Positions 54,540-63,202 are shown, counted from the stretch's first letter. The stretch is 64,000 bases of DNA from Hyphomonadaceae bacterium JAD_PAG50586_4 (GCA_023242925.1 CP096134.1:1116001-1180000), one strand, 5' to 3'. The notes: generated from the sequence alone by a model not told the origin. Numbers and translations are program-made.

Positions 54540-54947
54540 TTAGGGCTTGAACACGTATTCGAGCTTCAACCCGTCCGCGTCCGTGAAGAACACAGCGTAA
54601 TAGCCGGGGCCGTATTTTGGATATGCCGCCGGCGCGTCGGTGATATTTGCGCCAATGTTGAGCAAATGCGCGTGCATTGCGTCGACGTCTTCGCGGCTGG
54701 CGGCGTTCCAGGCGACGTGGTGAAGGCCTGCGCTGTAGCGATCGTGGACGCGCTCGGCATTTTCACCGCGTGCGCTCAGAATGCCGATGGAGCAGAAGAA
54801 GTCGCCATCGCGCAGATCGAAGTCGTAACCGTTTGGGTGCGCGTCGGCGAGGCGATAGCCCATGAAACCCAGCACGCTTTCATAGAAGGCGTGCGAGGCA
54901 TGCGCGTCTTTCACGGTGAGATCGATGTGGTGGATCGCGCCGCGCAT
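54540..54947 (-). CDS. VOC-superfamily protein
   Basis: 135 residues. IHHIDLTVKDAHASHAFYES, VLGFMGYRLADAHPNGYDFD, GLHHVAWNAASREDVDAMHA and ADGLKLEYVFKP; His residues (HHID, HHVAW) and the Glu of LKLEYVF form the metal site typical of this fold. Substrate unknown. Start MRGAIHHIDLTVK shares one base with the PduO stop (TGATG), so it is translationally coupled. Confidence 0.85.
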   Translation of the reverse strand: MRGAIHHIDLTVKDAHASHAFYESVLGFMGYRLADAHPNGYDFDLRDGDFFCSIGILSARGENAERVHDRYSAGLHHVAWNAASREDVDAMHAHLLNIGANITDAPAAYPKYGPGYYAVFFTDADGLKLEYVFKP

Positions 54948-55516
54948 CAGCGGTTTGCGCCGGGCTTCCAAAGCAGATCGGCTTTGCCCTGATCGTTGGC
55001 GTAGCGGGCGGCGACGAAGAGGAGGTCGGAGAGGCGGTTCATGAATTTGATCGCTTCGGGCGAAATTTCTTCGACGTCGGCCAGGGCGACGATGTCGCGT
55101 TCGGCGCGGCGGGCGATGGCGCGCGCCAGATGCAGATGCGCCGCGGCGGGCGAGCCGCCCGGCAGGATGAACGAGGTCAGCGGCTCAAGCTGTTCGTTGA
55201 GTTCGTCGACTTCGGCTTCCAAGCGATCGACTTGGCTGGGCTGAATGCGCAGCGGCTCGAATTTGAGATCGGGCGCGTGCGGCGTGGCGAGATCGGCGCC
55301 GAGATCGAAGAGGTCGTTCTGCACACGCTCCAGGATCGCATCGAGCGTGGGCTTCGATGTCGTGTGCAGGCGCGCGACGCCGATGGCGGAATTGGTTTCA
55401 TCGACCGCGCCATAGGCCCCGACGCGCGCGCTAGCTTTGGAAACCGGCTCGCCAGTGACAAGGCGGGTCTTGCCGCCATCGCCGGCTTTGGTGACGATTT
55501 TATCTAGTCTGACCAT
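54947..55516 (-). CDS. PduO-type corrinoid adenosyltransferase
   Basis: 189 residues. ATP:cob(I)alamin adenosyltransferase making adenosylcobalamin. TKAGDGGKTRLVTGE (ATP loop), GAVDETNSAIGVARLHT, LPGGSPAAAHLHLARAIARR and NRLSDLLFVAARYANDQ are the family landmarks. The upstream HIG1-like gene ends one base before. A tight VOC/PduO/HIG1 order may hint at a small operon read from 55717 downwards; methylmalonyl-CoA epimerases are VOC proteins, so coupling to B12-dependent metabolism is possible but not shown. Confidence 0.93.
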   Translation of the reverse strand: MVRLDKIVTKAGDGGKTRLVTGEPVSKASARVGAYGAVDETNSAIGVARLHTTSKPTLDAILERVQNDLFDLGADLATPHAPDLKFEPLRIQPSQVDRLEAEVDELNEQLEPLTSFILPGGSPAAAHLHLARAIARRAERDIVALADVEEISPEAIKFMNRLSDLLFVAARYANDQGKADLLWKPGANR

Positions 55517-55717
55517 CTATCCGTAATGCTGCTTTGCCCACATGGCTGCAACTAGGATCAAGATGGCGACAAATTGCGCGACCACGCGCATCCGCATCGC
55601 CTTGTTCGACCAGGAGCGGCCAAAATCGCCGCCCCGGAACATGGCGTAAACGCCAAAGCACAGGACGCCGAAGACGACCGCCAGGGCCACGGGGATCAGA
55701 TATTCGATCGCGTTCAT
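55517..55717 (-). CDS. twin-transmembrane HIG1-like protein
   Basis: 66 residues. Two helices (YLIPVALAVVFGVLCFGVYA and VVAQFVAILILVAAMWAKQH) joined by MFRGGDFGRSWSNKAMRMR. The NKxMRxRV loop is the HIG1/Hig_1_N signature seen in respiratory-complex-associated proteins. First gene of the PduO set. Inner membrane. Confidence 0.8.
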   Translation of the reverse strand: MNAIEYLIPVALAVVFGVLCFGVYAMFRGGDFGRSWSNKAMRMRVVAQFVAILILVAAMWAKQHYG

Positions 55718-55815
55718 CAGATGGAACTTAGGGCGGAAGCCGCCGCTGGGCCATGCGCCAGATCAACCCGCGCGCAGCGCCGGCAAGCCGCCCCATTCTC
55801 GGCTAGACTCCTCCC

Positions 55816-57179
55816 ATGACCGAATCGCTTCTGCTTATCCTCGCCCTGGCCGCCATTGGGGCTGCCGCTTTCTTTGCCTATCGCTCTGCAAAGGCTCAGG
55901 AATCTGCCGCGGCCGCGAAGGCGCGGTTCGAGGGGTGGATATGATCCGGGCCGAGCGCGACCGCGCCGTGGCCGAGTGCGAGGCGCTGCGAGCTGAGGCC
56001 AGCCGTTTGAATGCGGAACTAGCGGGCGAGAAGGCGGGCGCTGCGGCGCGCGCAGCGGCGGCGGACGAGCAGGCCAAGAAGGTCGAGCAGCAATTCGTGG
56101 CGCTGGCGACGCAGGCTTTGGAGGCCAATCGGCAAAGCTTCATGGCGCTCGCAAACGAGACATTTGAGAAGCACAAGGCTGCGTCCGCGACGGGCGTGAA
56201 GGAAGTGCTTGCGCCCGCGCAGGAGACGCTGAGCAAGCTCGCAGGCTCGGTCGAGGCGCTGGAGAAGGCGCGGTTGCAGGACAAATCCGCCATGGGCGAG
56301 CAGGTGCGCCAGATCATCGACGCGGTTGGCTCCACCAACAAGACCACAACGCAATTGCTCTCTGCGCTGAAAGCGTCACCAAAAATGCGCGGGCGCTGGG
56401 GCGAGCAGACCTTGCGCAATGTGCTCGAGCTTTCCGGGCTCGCGCCGAACGTCGATTTCACCGAGCAGGTGAGCACGACGGACGGCGAAGGCGCGCGTTT
56501 GCGGCCCGACGTCGTGATCAATTTGCCAGGTGGGCGCTGCATCGTCGTGGATTCGAAGGTCGCGCTTTCGGGCTACATGGAAGCGATGGAAGCGACCGAT
56601 GACGTCGCGCGCGAAGCCAGCTTGAAGAAGCATGCCGCTGAGCTCAAGGCGCATGTGAAGAATCTGGCGTCGAAGGATTATTGGAAGCACGTGCCCGCGA
56701 CGGCGGATTTCGTCGTGCTGTTCGTGCCCGGCGAGAATTTCCTCGCGGCGGCCGCTGAGCGCGATCCAAATTTGTTTGATGATGCGTTCGCGTCGAAGGT
56801 GATCATCACCACGCCGAGCACGATGGTGGCGTTGGCGAAATCCGTCGCCTATGGCTGGCGCCAAGAGCAGAGCGCCAAGAATGCGCAAGAGATCGCCGAT
56901 CTCGGACGCGAGCTTTATCGCCGCATGGCGGTAATGACCGATCATATCGGCAAAGTCGGCGATGCGATCGGCAAGAGCGTGTCGACCTACAACGGTTTGC
57001 TGAGTTCGGTGGAGAGCCGCGTGCTGCCTCAGGCGCGTAAGTTCAAAGAACTGGGCGCGGGCGATGCGGGCATCGATGTGGCCGCGCCGCTTCAACTTGA
57101 AGTCGCGCCGCGCTTGCCTGCGCCGCCCGAGCAATTGGAACTCACCCCGCCGCCGCAGAGTGCGAAGCGCGGGCGCTAG
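55816..57179 (+). CDS. rmuC: DNA recombination protein RmuC, split by a -1 frameshift
   Basis: About 454 residues. N-terminal membrane anchor MTESLLLILALAAIGAAAFF, then after one missing G at 55932-55935 VDMIRAERDRAVAECEALRA, a coiled coil, and the RmuC PD-(D/E)XK-like domain: RGRWGEQTLRNVLELSGLAP, DVVINLPGGRCIVVDSKVAL and HIGKVGDAIGKSVSTYNGLL. 1364 = 3x455-1. RmuC limits inverted-repeat rearrangements and may act on DNA ends. The tail (LEVAPRLPAPPEQLELTPPP) is disordered. Confidence 0.92.
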
Positions 57180-57186
57180 CTACAAT

Positions 57187-57290
57187 TCTGTCATTGCGGG
57201 GCGGCCGCAGGCCGAACCCGGAAGCGAGGGCCAACGACGTGCCTTTTGCCCTGGGTTCCGGATCGTGCGCCGCGCGTCCGGAATGACAGA
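57187..57290. repeat. intergenic inverted-repeat element (CTGTCATT...AATGACAG type)
   Basis: TCTGTCATT (57187-57195) is inverted at AATGACAGA (57282-57290), enclosing about 86 bases that include AACCCGGAA...TTCCGGATC and CGTCCGGAATGAC. Similar dispersed GTCATTCCGG...CCGGAATGAC elements are frequent between alphaproteobacterial genes. Confidence 0.7.
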
Positions 57291-57361
57291 TGTGTTTGTT
57301 CGTCGCGTTTTGGGTGAAGCTCATCGGCTTGCGCGCTAACTCCGTTGGCGGAGGAAATTGC

Positions 57362-58151
57362 ATGAGACATTTGCTTTTGGCCGCTGTGGCGGCGTTGGCT
57401 TTGGGCGCTTGCGGGCAGCCGACAAGCGAGGCGCTGATTGCGCCGCCGGCGGTGGTCGACGTGTCGCCGGATGCGGCAAACATTGCAGCGGCGGTGGCGG
57501 ATGCGCGCCGACCTGCTGGGGATCGCGAGCGCGACGCCAATCGCCGGCCAGCCGAGATGCTGGCGTTTGCGCGTGTCGAACCGGGCGATCGCGTCGCCGA
57601 CATTTTCCCAGGCGGCGGCTATTTCACCCGTCTGTTCGCGGTAGCGGTTGGCGACGAAGGCCGCGTCTATCCAACGATCCGGCCCGATGGCGTCGCGGGC
57701 GAGTATGAGACGCCGGTGCTGGCCGTTGCAGCGGAATATCCCAGCGCAGTGATGACGCGCGCGCCGTACGATGCGCTGGCGTATCCTGAGCCGCTCGACG
57801 TCGTGTTCACGGCGCAGAATTATCACGACATGGCGTTGACGGCATACGCACTGGGCGATCGCGCGGCGATGAACGCGGCGGCGTTCGCGGCGCTGAAACC
57901 GGGTGGGATTTACGTCGTGATTGATCACTCCGCCGTCGATGGCTCCCCGGTGGCGACCGATGCCGAGACGACGACGCATCGCATAGATCAGGCCACGGTG
58001 CGTCGCGAGATCGAAGCCGCGGGATTCTGTATTCGATGGCGAAAGCGATGTGCTGCGCAATCCAGCTGATGCGCGCACGGTAAGCGTGTTCGATCCCTCC
58101 ATCCGTGGCCGTACGGATCAATTCGTGATGCGGTTCAGGAAGCCGGAATAG
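57362..58151 (+). CDS. exported methyltransferase-like lipoprotein, copy 1, frameshifted
   Basis: About 263 residues. Lipoprotein signal MRHLLLAAVAALALGAC with lipobox LGAC. A class I methyltransferase-type core follows: EMLAFARVEPGDRVADIFPG and GGYFTRLFAVAVGDEGRVYP, then PLDVVFTAQNYHDMA and NAAAFAALKPGGIYVVIDHS. This matches predicted methyltransferases of the COG4798 type, which are exported. The C-terminus is shifted by one extra base near 58027; the restored end is SDVLRNPADARTVSVFDPSI, then TDQFVMRFRKPE. 790 = 3x263+1. Paralogue at 58810. Reaction unproven. Confidence 0.82.
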
Positions 58152-58165
58152 GCGCCACTTGAACC

Positions 58166-58265
58166 CTTCCCCATGCGGGGAGCGCAGGGAGGGGGTGACG
58201 GCGGCGACGTTTCCGAAGGTCGCGCTTGCACCCCCGCCTGCAACTCCTCCCCGCATGCGGGGAGG
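58166..58265. repeat. intergenic palindromic repeat pair (CCCCGCATGCGGGG type)
   Basis: A degenerate CTTCCCC-ATG-CGGGGAG (58166-58182) and the perfect 20-base palindrome CCTCCCCGCATGCGGGGAGG (58246-58265) bound a GC-rich interior, as at 41976-42092. Confidence 0.75.
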
Positions 58266-58280
58266 AGAGTCGCTGGTGCT

Positions 58281-58703
58281 TCAATCGTGATCGCGAACTT
58301 TGCCGCGTTTGGATTTCACATCGCCGCGGCGTGATTTTCCGTCCAAGCGTTTTTGCTTCACGGCGCGGGGCACTTTCGTCTTCACACGCGGCTTCGGCCG
58401 GTGCGTGGCGCGCTCCACGAGATCGACCAGCCGCGCCAAAGCTTCGCTGCGGTTGCGGTCCTGGGTGCGGTGTTCGTCCGCGCGGATGACGATCTCGCCT
58501 TCGAGCGTGAGGCGCCGTCCCGCAAGACGCTCCAGCCGCGCGCGCACGTCGTCTGCCATCTCAGTGTGGCCGTTCACGTTGAAGCGCAGCTCAACCGCCG
58601 TCGACACCTTGTTGACGTTCTGACCGCCGGGGCCCGAGGCGCGGATGAAGCGCTCTTCGAGGTCACGCTCATCGAGAGCGAGGGAGGCGGTGACGGGAAT
58701 CAT
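58281..58703 (-). CDS. arfB: peptidyl-tRNA hydrolase ArfB (stalled-ribosome release)
   Basis: 140 residues. IPVTASLALDERDLEERFIR, ASGPGGQNVNKVSTAVELRF carries the catalytic GGQ of the release-factor domain 3. C-terminal Lys/Arg-rich tail (KTKVPRAVKQKRLDGKSRRG) that enters the mRNA channel in ArfB. Rescues ribosomes on truncated mRNA. The start MIPVTASL is the family start; the frame back to 59048 reads antisense to the next gene and is not real. Confidence 0.94.
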   Translation of the reverse strand: MIPVTASLALDERDLEERFIRASGPGGQNVNKVSTAVELRFNVNGHTEMADDVRARLERLAGRRLTLEGEIVIRADEHRTQDRNRSEALARLVDLVERATHRPKPRVKTKVPRAVKQKRLDGKSRRGDVKSKRGKVRDHD

Positions 58704-58809
58704 GGGCGGCACTGTAACGCGAAGCCGTTTCCAATCGTTCACATCGTGGGGAGAAGCAAGACAAGCGCGCCGCGCCGGGTTAAATCTCCCGCTAAATTGG
58801 GAGGACGAT

Positions 58810-59580
58810 ATGCGGAAATTACTGGCGGGACTTGGGTTTGCGGCAATTCTGGCGGCGTGCGCCGGGGGCGCTGTGCCGGGCTTGATGATGTCGATGCCGG
58901 CCGAAGTGACGGCTGCGTCGCCCAATATCGTGGCGGCCTTAGTCGATCCGCGCCGCCCTGAAGCCGATCGCGAGCGCGATGCGCTGCGCCATCCGGCTGA
59001 GATATTGGCGTTCACCGGCGTGCGCGACGGCATGCGCATCGCTGACATTGGCCCAGGCGGGGGCTATTACACGCGGCTCTTCTCGGTCGCCGTGGGCGAT
59101 AGCGGGCGCGTCTATGGCGTCGATCGCCCCGGCGCCGCCGAGCGCCCGCGCGCTTTAACAATAGTGGCGCCGCTCTATTCGAACATGACGCATCTGACGG
59201 CCGGCTATCAGGGCTGGACCATCGATGAGCCGCTCGATGCGATTTTCATTTCGCAAATTTATCACGATTTCTATCTGCCCCAGCTCAGCATCGATGTGGC
59301 GCGCTTGAACCGTGAAATGTTTGCGGCGCTGAAGCCGGGCGGCGTGCTGGTGATCATCGATCACGCGGCTGCTGCCGGGAGCGATATTGGCGTGACGGGC
59401 ACGTTGCACCGCATCGCGCAAGAGCAAGTGGTCGCTGACCTCACGGCGGCGGGCTTTGTGCTCGACGCGGAAAGCCAGGTGTTGCGTAATCCCGCGGATG
59501 ATCACGCTTTGCGCGTGTTCGAGGGCGATATTCGCGGCCGCACGGATCAATTCGTGCTGCGCTTCCGGCGCCCCGCTTAA
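58810..59580 (+). CDS. exported methyltransferase-like lipoprotein, copy 2
   Basis: 256 residues. Signal MRKLLAGLGFAAILAAC with lipobox LAAC. PEADRERDALRHPAEILAFT, GVRDGMRIADIGPGGGYYTR (glycine-rich loop) and LFSVAVGDSGRVYGVDRP align with copy 1. Downstream EPLDAIFISQIYHDFYLPQL, FAALKPGGVLVIIDHAA and C-terminal RGRTDQFVLRFRRPA. Intact here, and so it guides repair of copy 1. The stop and the nudC ATG share a base (TAATG), so the two are translationally coupled. Substrate and cofactor use outside the cytosol are unknown. Confidence 0.85.
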   Translation: MRKLLAGLGFAAILAACAGGAVPGLMMSMPAEVTAASPNIVAALVDPRRPEADRERDALRHPAEILAFTGVRDGMRIADIGPGGGYYTRLFSVAVGDSGRVYGVDRPGAAERPRALTIVAPLYSNMTHLTAGYQGWTIDEPLDAIFISQIYHDFYLPQLSIDVARLNREMFAALKPGGVLVIIDHAAAAGSDIGVTGTLHRIAQEQVVADLTAAGFVLDAESQVLRNPADDHALRVFEGDIRGRTDQFVLRFRRPA

Positions 59581-60488
59581 TGCTGCTGCCGCATAACCCG
59601 AACGCGTTCACGCGTTCGCCGCTCGATCGCGCCGGTCACCACCGGCGCGATAAGGCGTGGCTGGAAGCGGCCCTCGCTGCGCCGGAGACGCAGCTTGTGC
59701 CGTTTCACCGCCATCAGCCGTTTGTGATGGAAGAAGGCGGCGTGGTGACGCCCGGCTGGCTCAATGGCGCGGCGCGGTCGCGCATCGCGCCGCCGGACGC
59801 CACTGCGCTTTTCCTTGGGCTCGACCCAAACGGCGCGGCGCACTTTGCGCTCGACATCCCTGATCCAGCGCCGCTCGGCGATCTTGGGCGTTTTGAGGAT
59901 TTGCGGATGCTCGGGCCGCGTCTGTCGCGTGACGAGCTGGCGATCTTGGGCCCGGCGAAGTCGATCTTCGAATGGCACGCGCGCAATGGCTATTGCGCCA
60001 ATTGCGGGACGCCGACCTTGGTCGTGGAAGCAGGCTGGCGGCGCGATTGTCCGTCATGCAGCGTCGAGCATTATCCGCGCTTCGATCCGGTGTGCATCAT
60101 GGTTCCGACGTTTGGCGACAAGGTGTTTCTCGGTCGCCAGCGCGCGTGGCCGCGCGGCATGCACTCGGCGTTGGCGGGGTTCATCGAGCCTGGCGAAGCG
60201 ATCGAGGAAGGCGTGGCGCGCGAGACGTTGGAAGAGGCTGGGCTAAAGGTGCGCGAAGTGCGTATGCATTCGACGCAGCCTTGGCCGTTCCCGCATTCGC
60301 TGATGATTGGCGTGCTTTGCGAGGTCGAAAACGATCGCGAGACGGTGGACACGACGGAACTCGAAAGCGGCCGCTGGTTCACGCGCGACGAAGCCAAGCT
60401 CTTGATCGCCGGCAAACATCCCGACGCATGGGCGCCGCCACCCTTTGCGATCGCGCATCAGCTGCTGAAAACGTGGAGCGAAGAGTAA
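59580..60488 (+). CDS. nudC: NAD+ diphosphatase NudC (NADH pyrophosphatase)
   Basis: 302 residues. NudC hydrolyses NAD(H) and removes NAD caps from RNA. Zinc ribbon YCANCGTP...CPSCSVEHYPR, then the Nudix box GFIEPGEAIEEGVARETLEE AGL and the family element STQPWPFPHSLMIG (SQPWPFPxS type), which directs NADH specificity. Starts at the overlapping TAATG of copy 2 methyltransferase. Length typical (about 260-310). Confidence 0.95.
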   Translation: MLLPHNPNAFTRSPLDRAGHHRRDKAWLEAALAAPETQLVPFHRHQPFVMEEGGVVTPGWLNGAARSRIAPPDATALFLGLDPNGAAHFALDIPDPAPLGDLGRFEDLRMLGPRLSRDELAILGPAKSIFEWHARNGYCANCGTPTLVVEAGWRRDCPSCSVEHYPRFDPVCIMVPTFGDKVFLGRQRAWPRGMHSALAGFIEPGEAIEEGVARETLEEAGLKVREVRMHSTQPWPFPHSLMIGVLCEVENDRETVDTTELESGRWFTRDEAKLLIAGKHPDAWAPPPFAIAHQLLKTWSEE

Positions 60489-60490
60489 TC

Positions 60491-60598
60491 CTCACCCGCA
60501 TGCGGGGAGGTGGCGAGCGTAGCAAGCCGGAGGAGTAAGTGCGGCTGATGTTTGCGCGCGCGTTCGCCCCTCAGTCAGCTTCCCTGACAGCTCGCTCG
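60491..60598. repeat. degenerate intergenic repeat of the CTCCCCGC type
   Basis: CCTCACCCGCATGCGGGGAGG (60491-60511), then GTGGCGAGCGTAGCAAGCCGG and a CCCTCAGTCAGCTTCCCTGA tail (about 60571-60590) match the common palindrome-plus-arm organisation of the copies near 42.0 and 58.2 kb. Confidence 0.65.
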
Positions 60599-60621
60599 TG
60601 AACGGGGGCGCATGAACGGCG

Positions 60622-61539
60622 CTAGTGGCAATCCACGCAATCGTCGCGCTGGGCGCGTTCGATTTGGATGGTGACGTGCTTGATGCCGAAGCGCTGACCG
60701 AGCGTCGCAGCAAGCGCGGCGAGGAACGCATCGTCGCCGCCTTCGGGGCGAACGAGGTGCGCCGTGAGCGCAGGCTTGGTCGCGCCCATAGCCCACACAT
60801 GCAGATCATGGACTGCTGTGACGCCGGTTTGCGCGGCGAGAAAATCGCGCACTTCTGACACGTTGATGTGTGCGGGTGCGGCGTCGAGCGCGAGATCAAG
60901 CGATTCACGCAGCAAGCCCCACGTGCCCCAGAGGATCAGCAGCACGACGAGGACCGAGATCGCGGGATCGATCCAGTTGAAGCCGCTAAGCCAAATTGCC
61001 GCGCCCGCCACGATCACCGCGGCGGACACCCCAGCGTCGGCGAGCATGTGCATGTATGCGCCACGCACGTTCACGTCTTGCTTGCGCCCGGCGAGGAAGA
61101 GCATTGCGGTCGCGCCATTGATCAGCACGCCAATGGCCGCCACACCCATTACATAGATCGGTTGCGTTTCTTCCGGCGCGAAGAAGCGCGACGTCGCTTC
61201 CCAGAGGATGCCGCCACAGGCAATGACAAGCACGAGCGCGTTGGCCAGTGCTGCAAGCACAGTGGCTTTGGAATAGCCGTAAGTGCGTTGTTGGCCCGCT
61301 TGGCGTTGCGCAAGCCATGCCGCGCCGCCGGCGAGCGCCAGACCCAGCACATCCGAGAGATTGTGCGCGGCGTCCGAAAGCAGCGCGGTCGAGTTCGCGA
61401 AGAAGCCCGCAGCCGCCTCAAGGATGACGAAGCCGAGGTTCAGTGCGATGGCGATTGTATAACGTTTGTCGGAGGGCTCGGGGTGGTGATGCGCGTGATC
61501 GTGATGATGATCGTGAGCGTGACCGTGATGCCCGTGCAT
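60622..61539 (-). CDS. CDF cation-diffusion transporter (zinc/cobalt type)
   Basis: 305 residues. A His-rich start (MHGHHGHAHDHHHDHAHHHP), six helices, and metal-site motifs SDAAHNLSDV and YMHMLADAG (H-x3-D in helices 2 and 5) with the C-terminal cytosolic ferredoxin-like domain (AVHDLHVWAMGATKPALTAH). Ends DDCVDCH, an additional Cys pair. The ZitB/CzcD group exports Zn2+ or Cd2+ in exchange for protons. Its start overlaps the repeat cluster shared with the divergent oxidase gene. Confidence 0.94.
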   Translation of the reverse strand: MHGHHGHAHDHHHDHAHHHPEPSDKRYTIAIALNLGFVILEAAAGFFANSTALLSDAAHNLSDVLGLALAGGAAWLAQRQAGQQRTYGYSKATVLAALANALVLVIACGGILWEATSRFFAPEETQPIYVMGVAAIGVLINGATAMLFLAGRKQDVNVRGAYMHMLADAGVSAAVIVAGAAIWLSGFNWIDPAISVLVVLLILWGTWGLLRESLDLALDAAPAHINVSEVRDFLAAQTGVTAVHDLHVWAMGATKPALTAHLVRPEGGDDAFLAALAATLGQRFGIKHVTIQIERAQRDDCVDCH

Positions 61540-61544
61540 GGCGG

Positions 61545-61610
61545 AGGTGTCAGGTGTCGGCTATCAGGTGTCAAGAGTGGAGCTGGCGCCCGACACCTGA
61601 TACCTGACAG
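61545..61610. repeat. nested CAGGTGTC repeats between divergent genes
   Basis: CAGGTGTC occurs twice in direct orientation (61551, 61566) with AGGTGTC at 61545, and its complement at 61592 and, degenerate, near 61604. TATCAGGTGTC (61562-61572) is perfectly inverted at GACACCTGATA (61592-61602), spacer 19. Either an operator array for the CDF exporter and oxidase, or a dispersed repeat; similar CAGGTGTC/GACACCTG blocks are common in alphaproteobacterial intergenic DNA. Confidence 0.6.
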
Positions 61611-61613
61611 CTG

Positions 61614-62744
61614 ATGCAAACACGACGAACCTTATTGGCGCTCGGCGCCGCGGGGCTTGCAAGCTCATGCGCGGCGGCGCGTGGCTTCAGCGAAGGTCTG
61701 GCGCGCGATTTTGGACGCGCACCACCGCATCGCGCGGTGCTGGCGCCGGTGAATGTGTCGGAAGAGCGGATCATCCGCATCGATGTAGGTTTACGTCCGT
61801 ATCGGCCGAGCGGGTTTCGCGTCGAGCGCGCGCCTTTTGGCGACAAGACGCTCGTCCACAATTACGGCCACGGCGGCGGCGGCATTACGTTATCATGGGG
61901 CACCGCCAAGCGCGCGGTCGATCTGGGCTATGATTCTGCGAAACCCGATTGCGCTGTGTTGGGCTGCGGCGCGGTGGGCTTGGCGACTGCGCGGCTGTTG
62001 CAGGAGCGCGGCGCGAACGTCCGCATCTATGCGCGCGAGCTTTCGCCGAACACGACGTCCAACGTCGCCGGCGCGCAATGGTGGCCGGCGTCTGTGTACG
62101 ACTGGCGGGTGGCGACGCCTGAATATCTGGCGCAGCACTTTGAAGCCGCGCAGTTCGCGTTCCGGCGATACCAGAGTTTGGTCGGCGACGCGTACGGCGT
62201 GAGCTGGGAACGCAATTACAATCTCTCCGACGAGCCCATCACCAGGTATCCGGCGCGAGAGAATGACGCGATGCGGGCGCTGGTGGTCAATCAGCGCGAT
62301 CTCGATCCGCGTGAGCATAATTTTCCAAAGCGCTATGTGCGCCAGTTCGACACGATGATGATCGAGACGCCACTTTATTTGCGCCGCGTTGAAGCGGACG
62401 TGCGTATGGCGGGCGCCGAGATCGTGGTGGGCGGGTTCGAAAACGTCGCCCAAGTCCAAGCGCTGCCCGAGCGGACGATCTTCAATTGCACCGGCCTCGG
62501 CGCAGGCGCGCTCTTCGGTGATGCACAGATTACGCCAGTGCGCGGACAATTGGTGATCTTGTTGCCGCAGCCAGAAATCGATTACAACACGATCGCGCAA
62601 GAGGGGTACATGTTCGGCAGGCGCGACGGGATCGTGTTGGGCGGCACTTACGATCGCGGCGAATGGTCTTTGGAGCCCGATCCCCAAGCGAGCGCGCGCA
62701 TCATGAGCGGCCACAAGAGCATATTCGGCGCGATGCGCGCTTAG
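61614..62744 (+). CDS. FAD-dependent oxidoreductase, D-amino-acid oxidase type
   Basis: 376 residues. An RR-containing signal (MQTRRTLLALGAAGLASSC) suggests export or lipidation. DCAVLGCGAVGLATARLLQE is the FAD loop, preceded by NYGHGGGGITLSWGTA, an unusual order because in most DAOs that block follows near the C-terminus. VAGAQWWPASVYD, FPKRYVRQFDTMMIETPLYL and FNCTGLGAGALFGDAQITPV fit the DAO fold. Substrate unknown. The order could mean a circular permutation; see findings. Ends four bases inside the convergent gene. Confidence 0.78.
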   Translation: MQTRRTLLALGAAGLASSCAAARGFSEGLARDFGRAPPHRAVLAPVNVSEERIIRIDVGLRPYRPSGFRVERAPFGDKTLVHNYGHGGGGITLSWGTAKRAVDLGYDSAKPDCAVLGCGAVGLATARLLQERGANVRIYARELSPNTTSNVAGAQWWPASVYDWRVATPEYLAQHFEAAQFAFRRYQSLVGDAYGVSWERNYNLSDEPITRYPARENDAMRALVVNQRDLDPREHNFPKRYVRQFDTMMIETPLYLRRVEADVRMAGAEIVVGGFENVAQVQALPERTIFNCTGLGAGALFGDAQITPVRGQLVILLPQPEIDYNTIAQEGYMFGRRDGIVLGGTYDRGEWSLEPDPQASARIMSGHKSIFGAMRA

Positions 62745-63202
62745 AGCGGCATGAAGATGACGCGGCCGCCAAGGTTCGCGGCCGTGCGGCGCGCTTGGCG
62801 GCAATCGCCTTGCGCCGGTTGGGCGTCAGCTTCAACGCCATCGATCCAAGCGCGGCAATAGCCGGCGCGCGGCAAAGCGTGGGTCGGGACGTTGGTGAAA
62901 TCGTTGGCGCCGTCATACGAAGCGCGCTCGATCATGCCAGCCCCGGTGCTTTCCATGACGCGGCCGCCCCAACGCTGCGCCATCCAATTGGCGTGCTCGC
63001 ATTCCATCGGCGCGGGTTGATGCGTTTGGGGCAAGGCATCGTAATGAATTTGGCATTGACCGAGGCCGACGTCGTGCATCGGCGCGCTGATCGGCGCAGG
63101 CGCGGCGGCCTCAGCCGCGGGGGTCACGGGCTGCAACGCCGAGCTTGCCATCATCGCGATAGCGATGGCTGTGGCAAAACTGGAGGCGACCAGACGTGAC
63201 AT
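62741..63202 (-). CDS. exported protein of unknown function
   Basis: 153 residues. Signal peptide MSRLVASSFATAIAIAMMASS, then an Ala/Pro linker and MHDVGLGQCQIHYDALPQTH, CEHANWMAQRWGGRVMEST and GYCRAWIDGVEADAQPAQGD. Four cysteines. The CEHANWMAQRWGGRV block has a conserved-looking look but no family is named. Convergent with the oxidase by four bases. Confidence 0.6.
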   Translation of the reverse strand: MSRLVASSFATAIAIAMMASSALQPVTPAAEAAAPAPISAPMHDVGLGQCQIHYDALPQTHQPAPMECEHANWMAQRWGGRVMESTGAGMIERASYDGANDFTNVPTHALPRAGYCRAWIDGVEADAQPAQGDCRQARRTAANLGGRVIFMPL

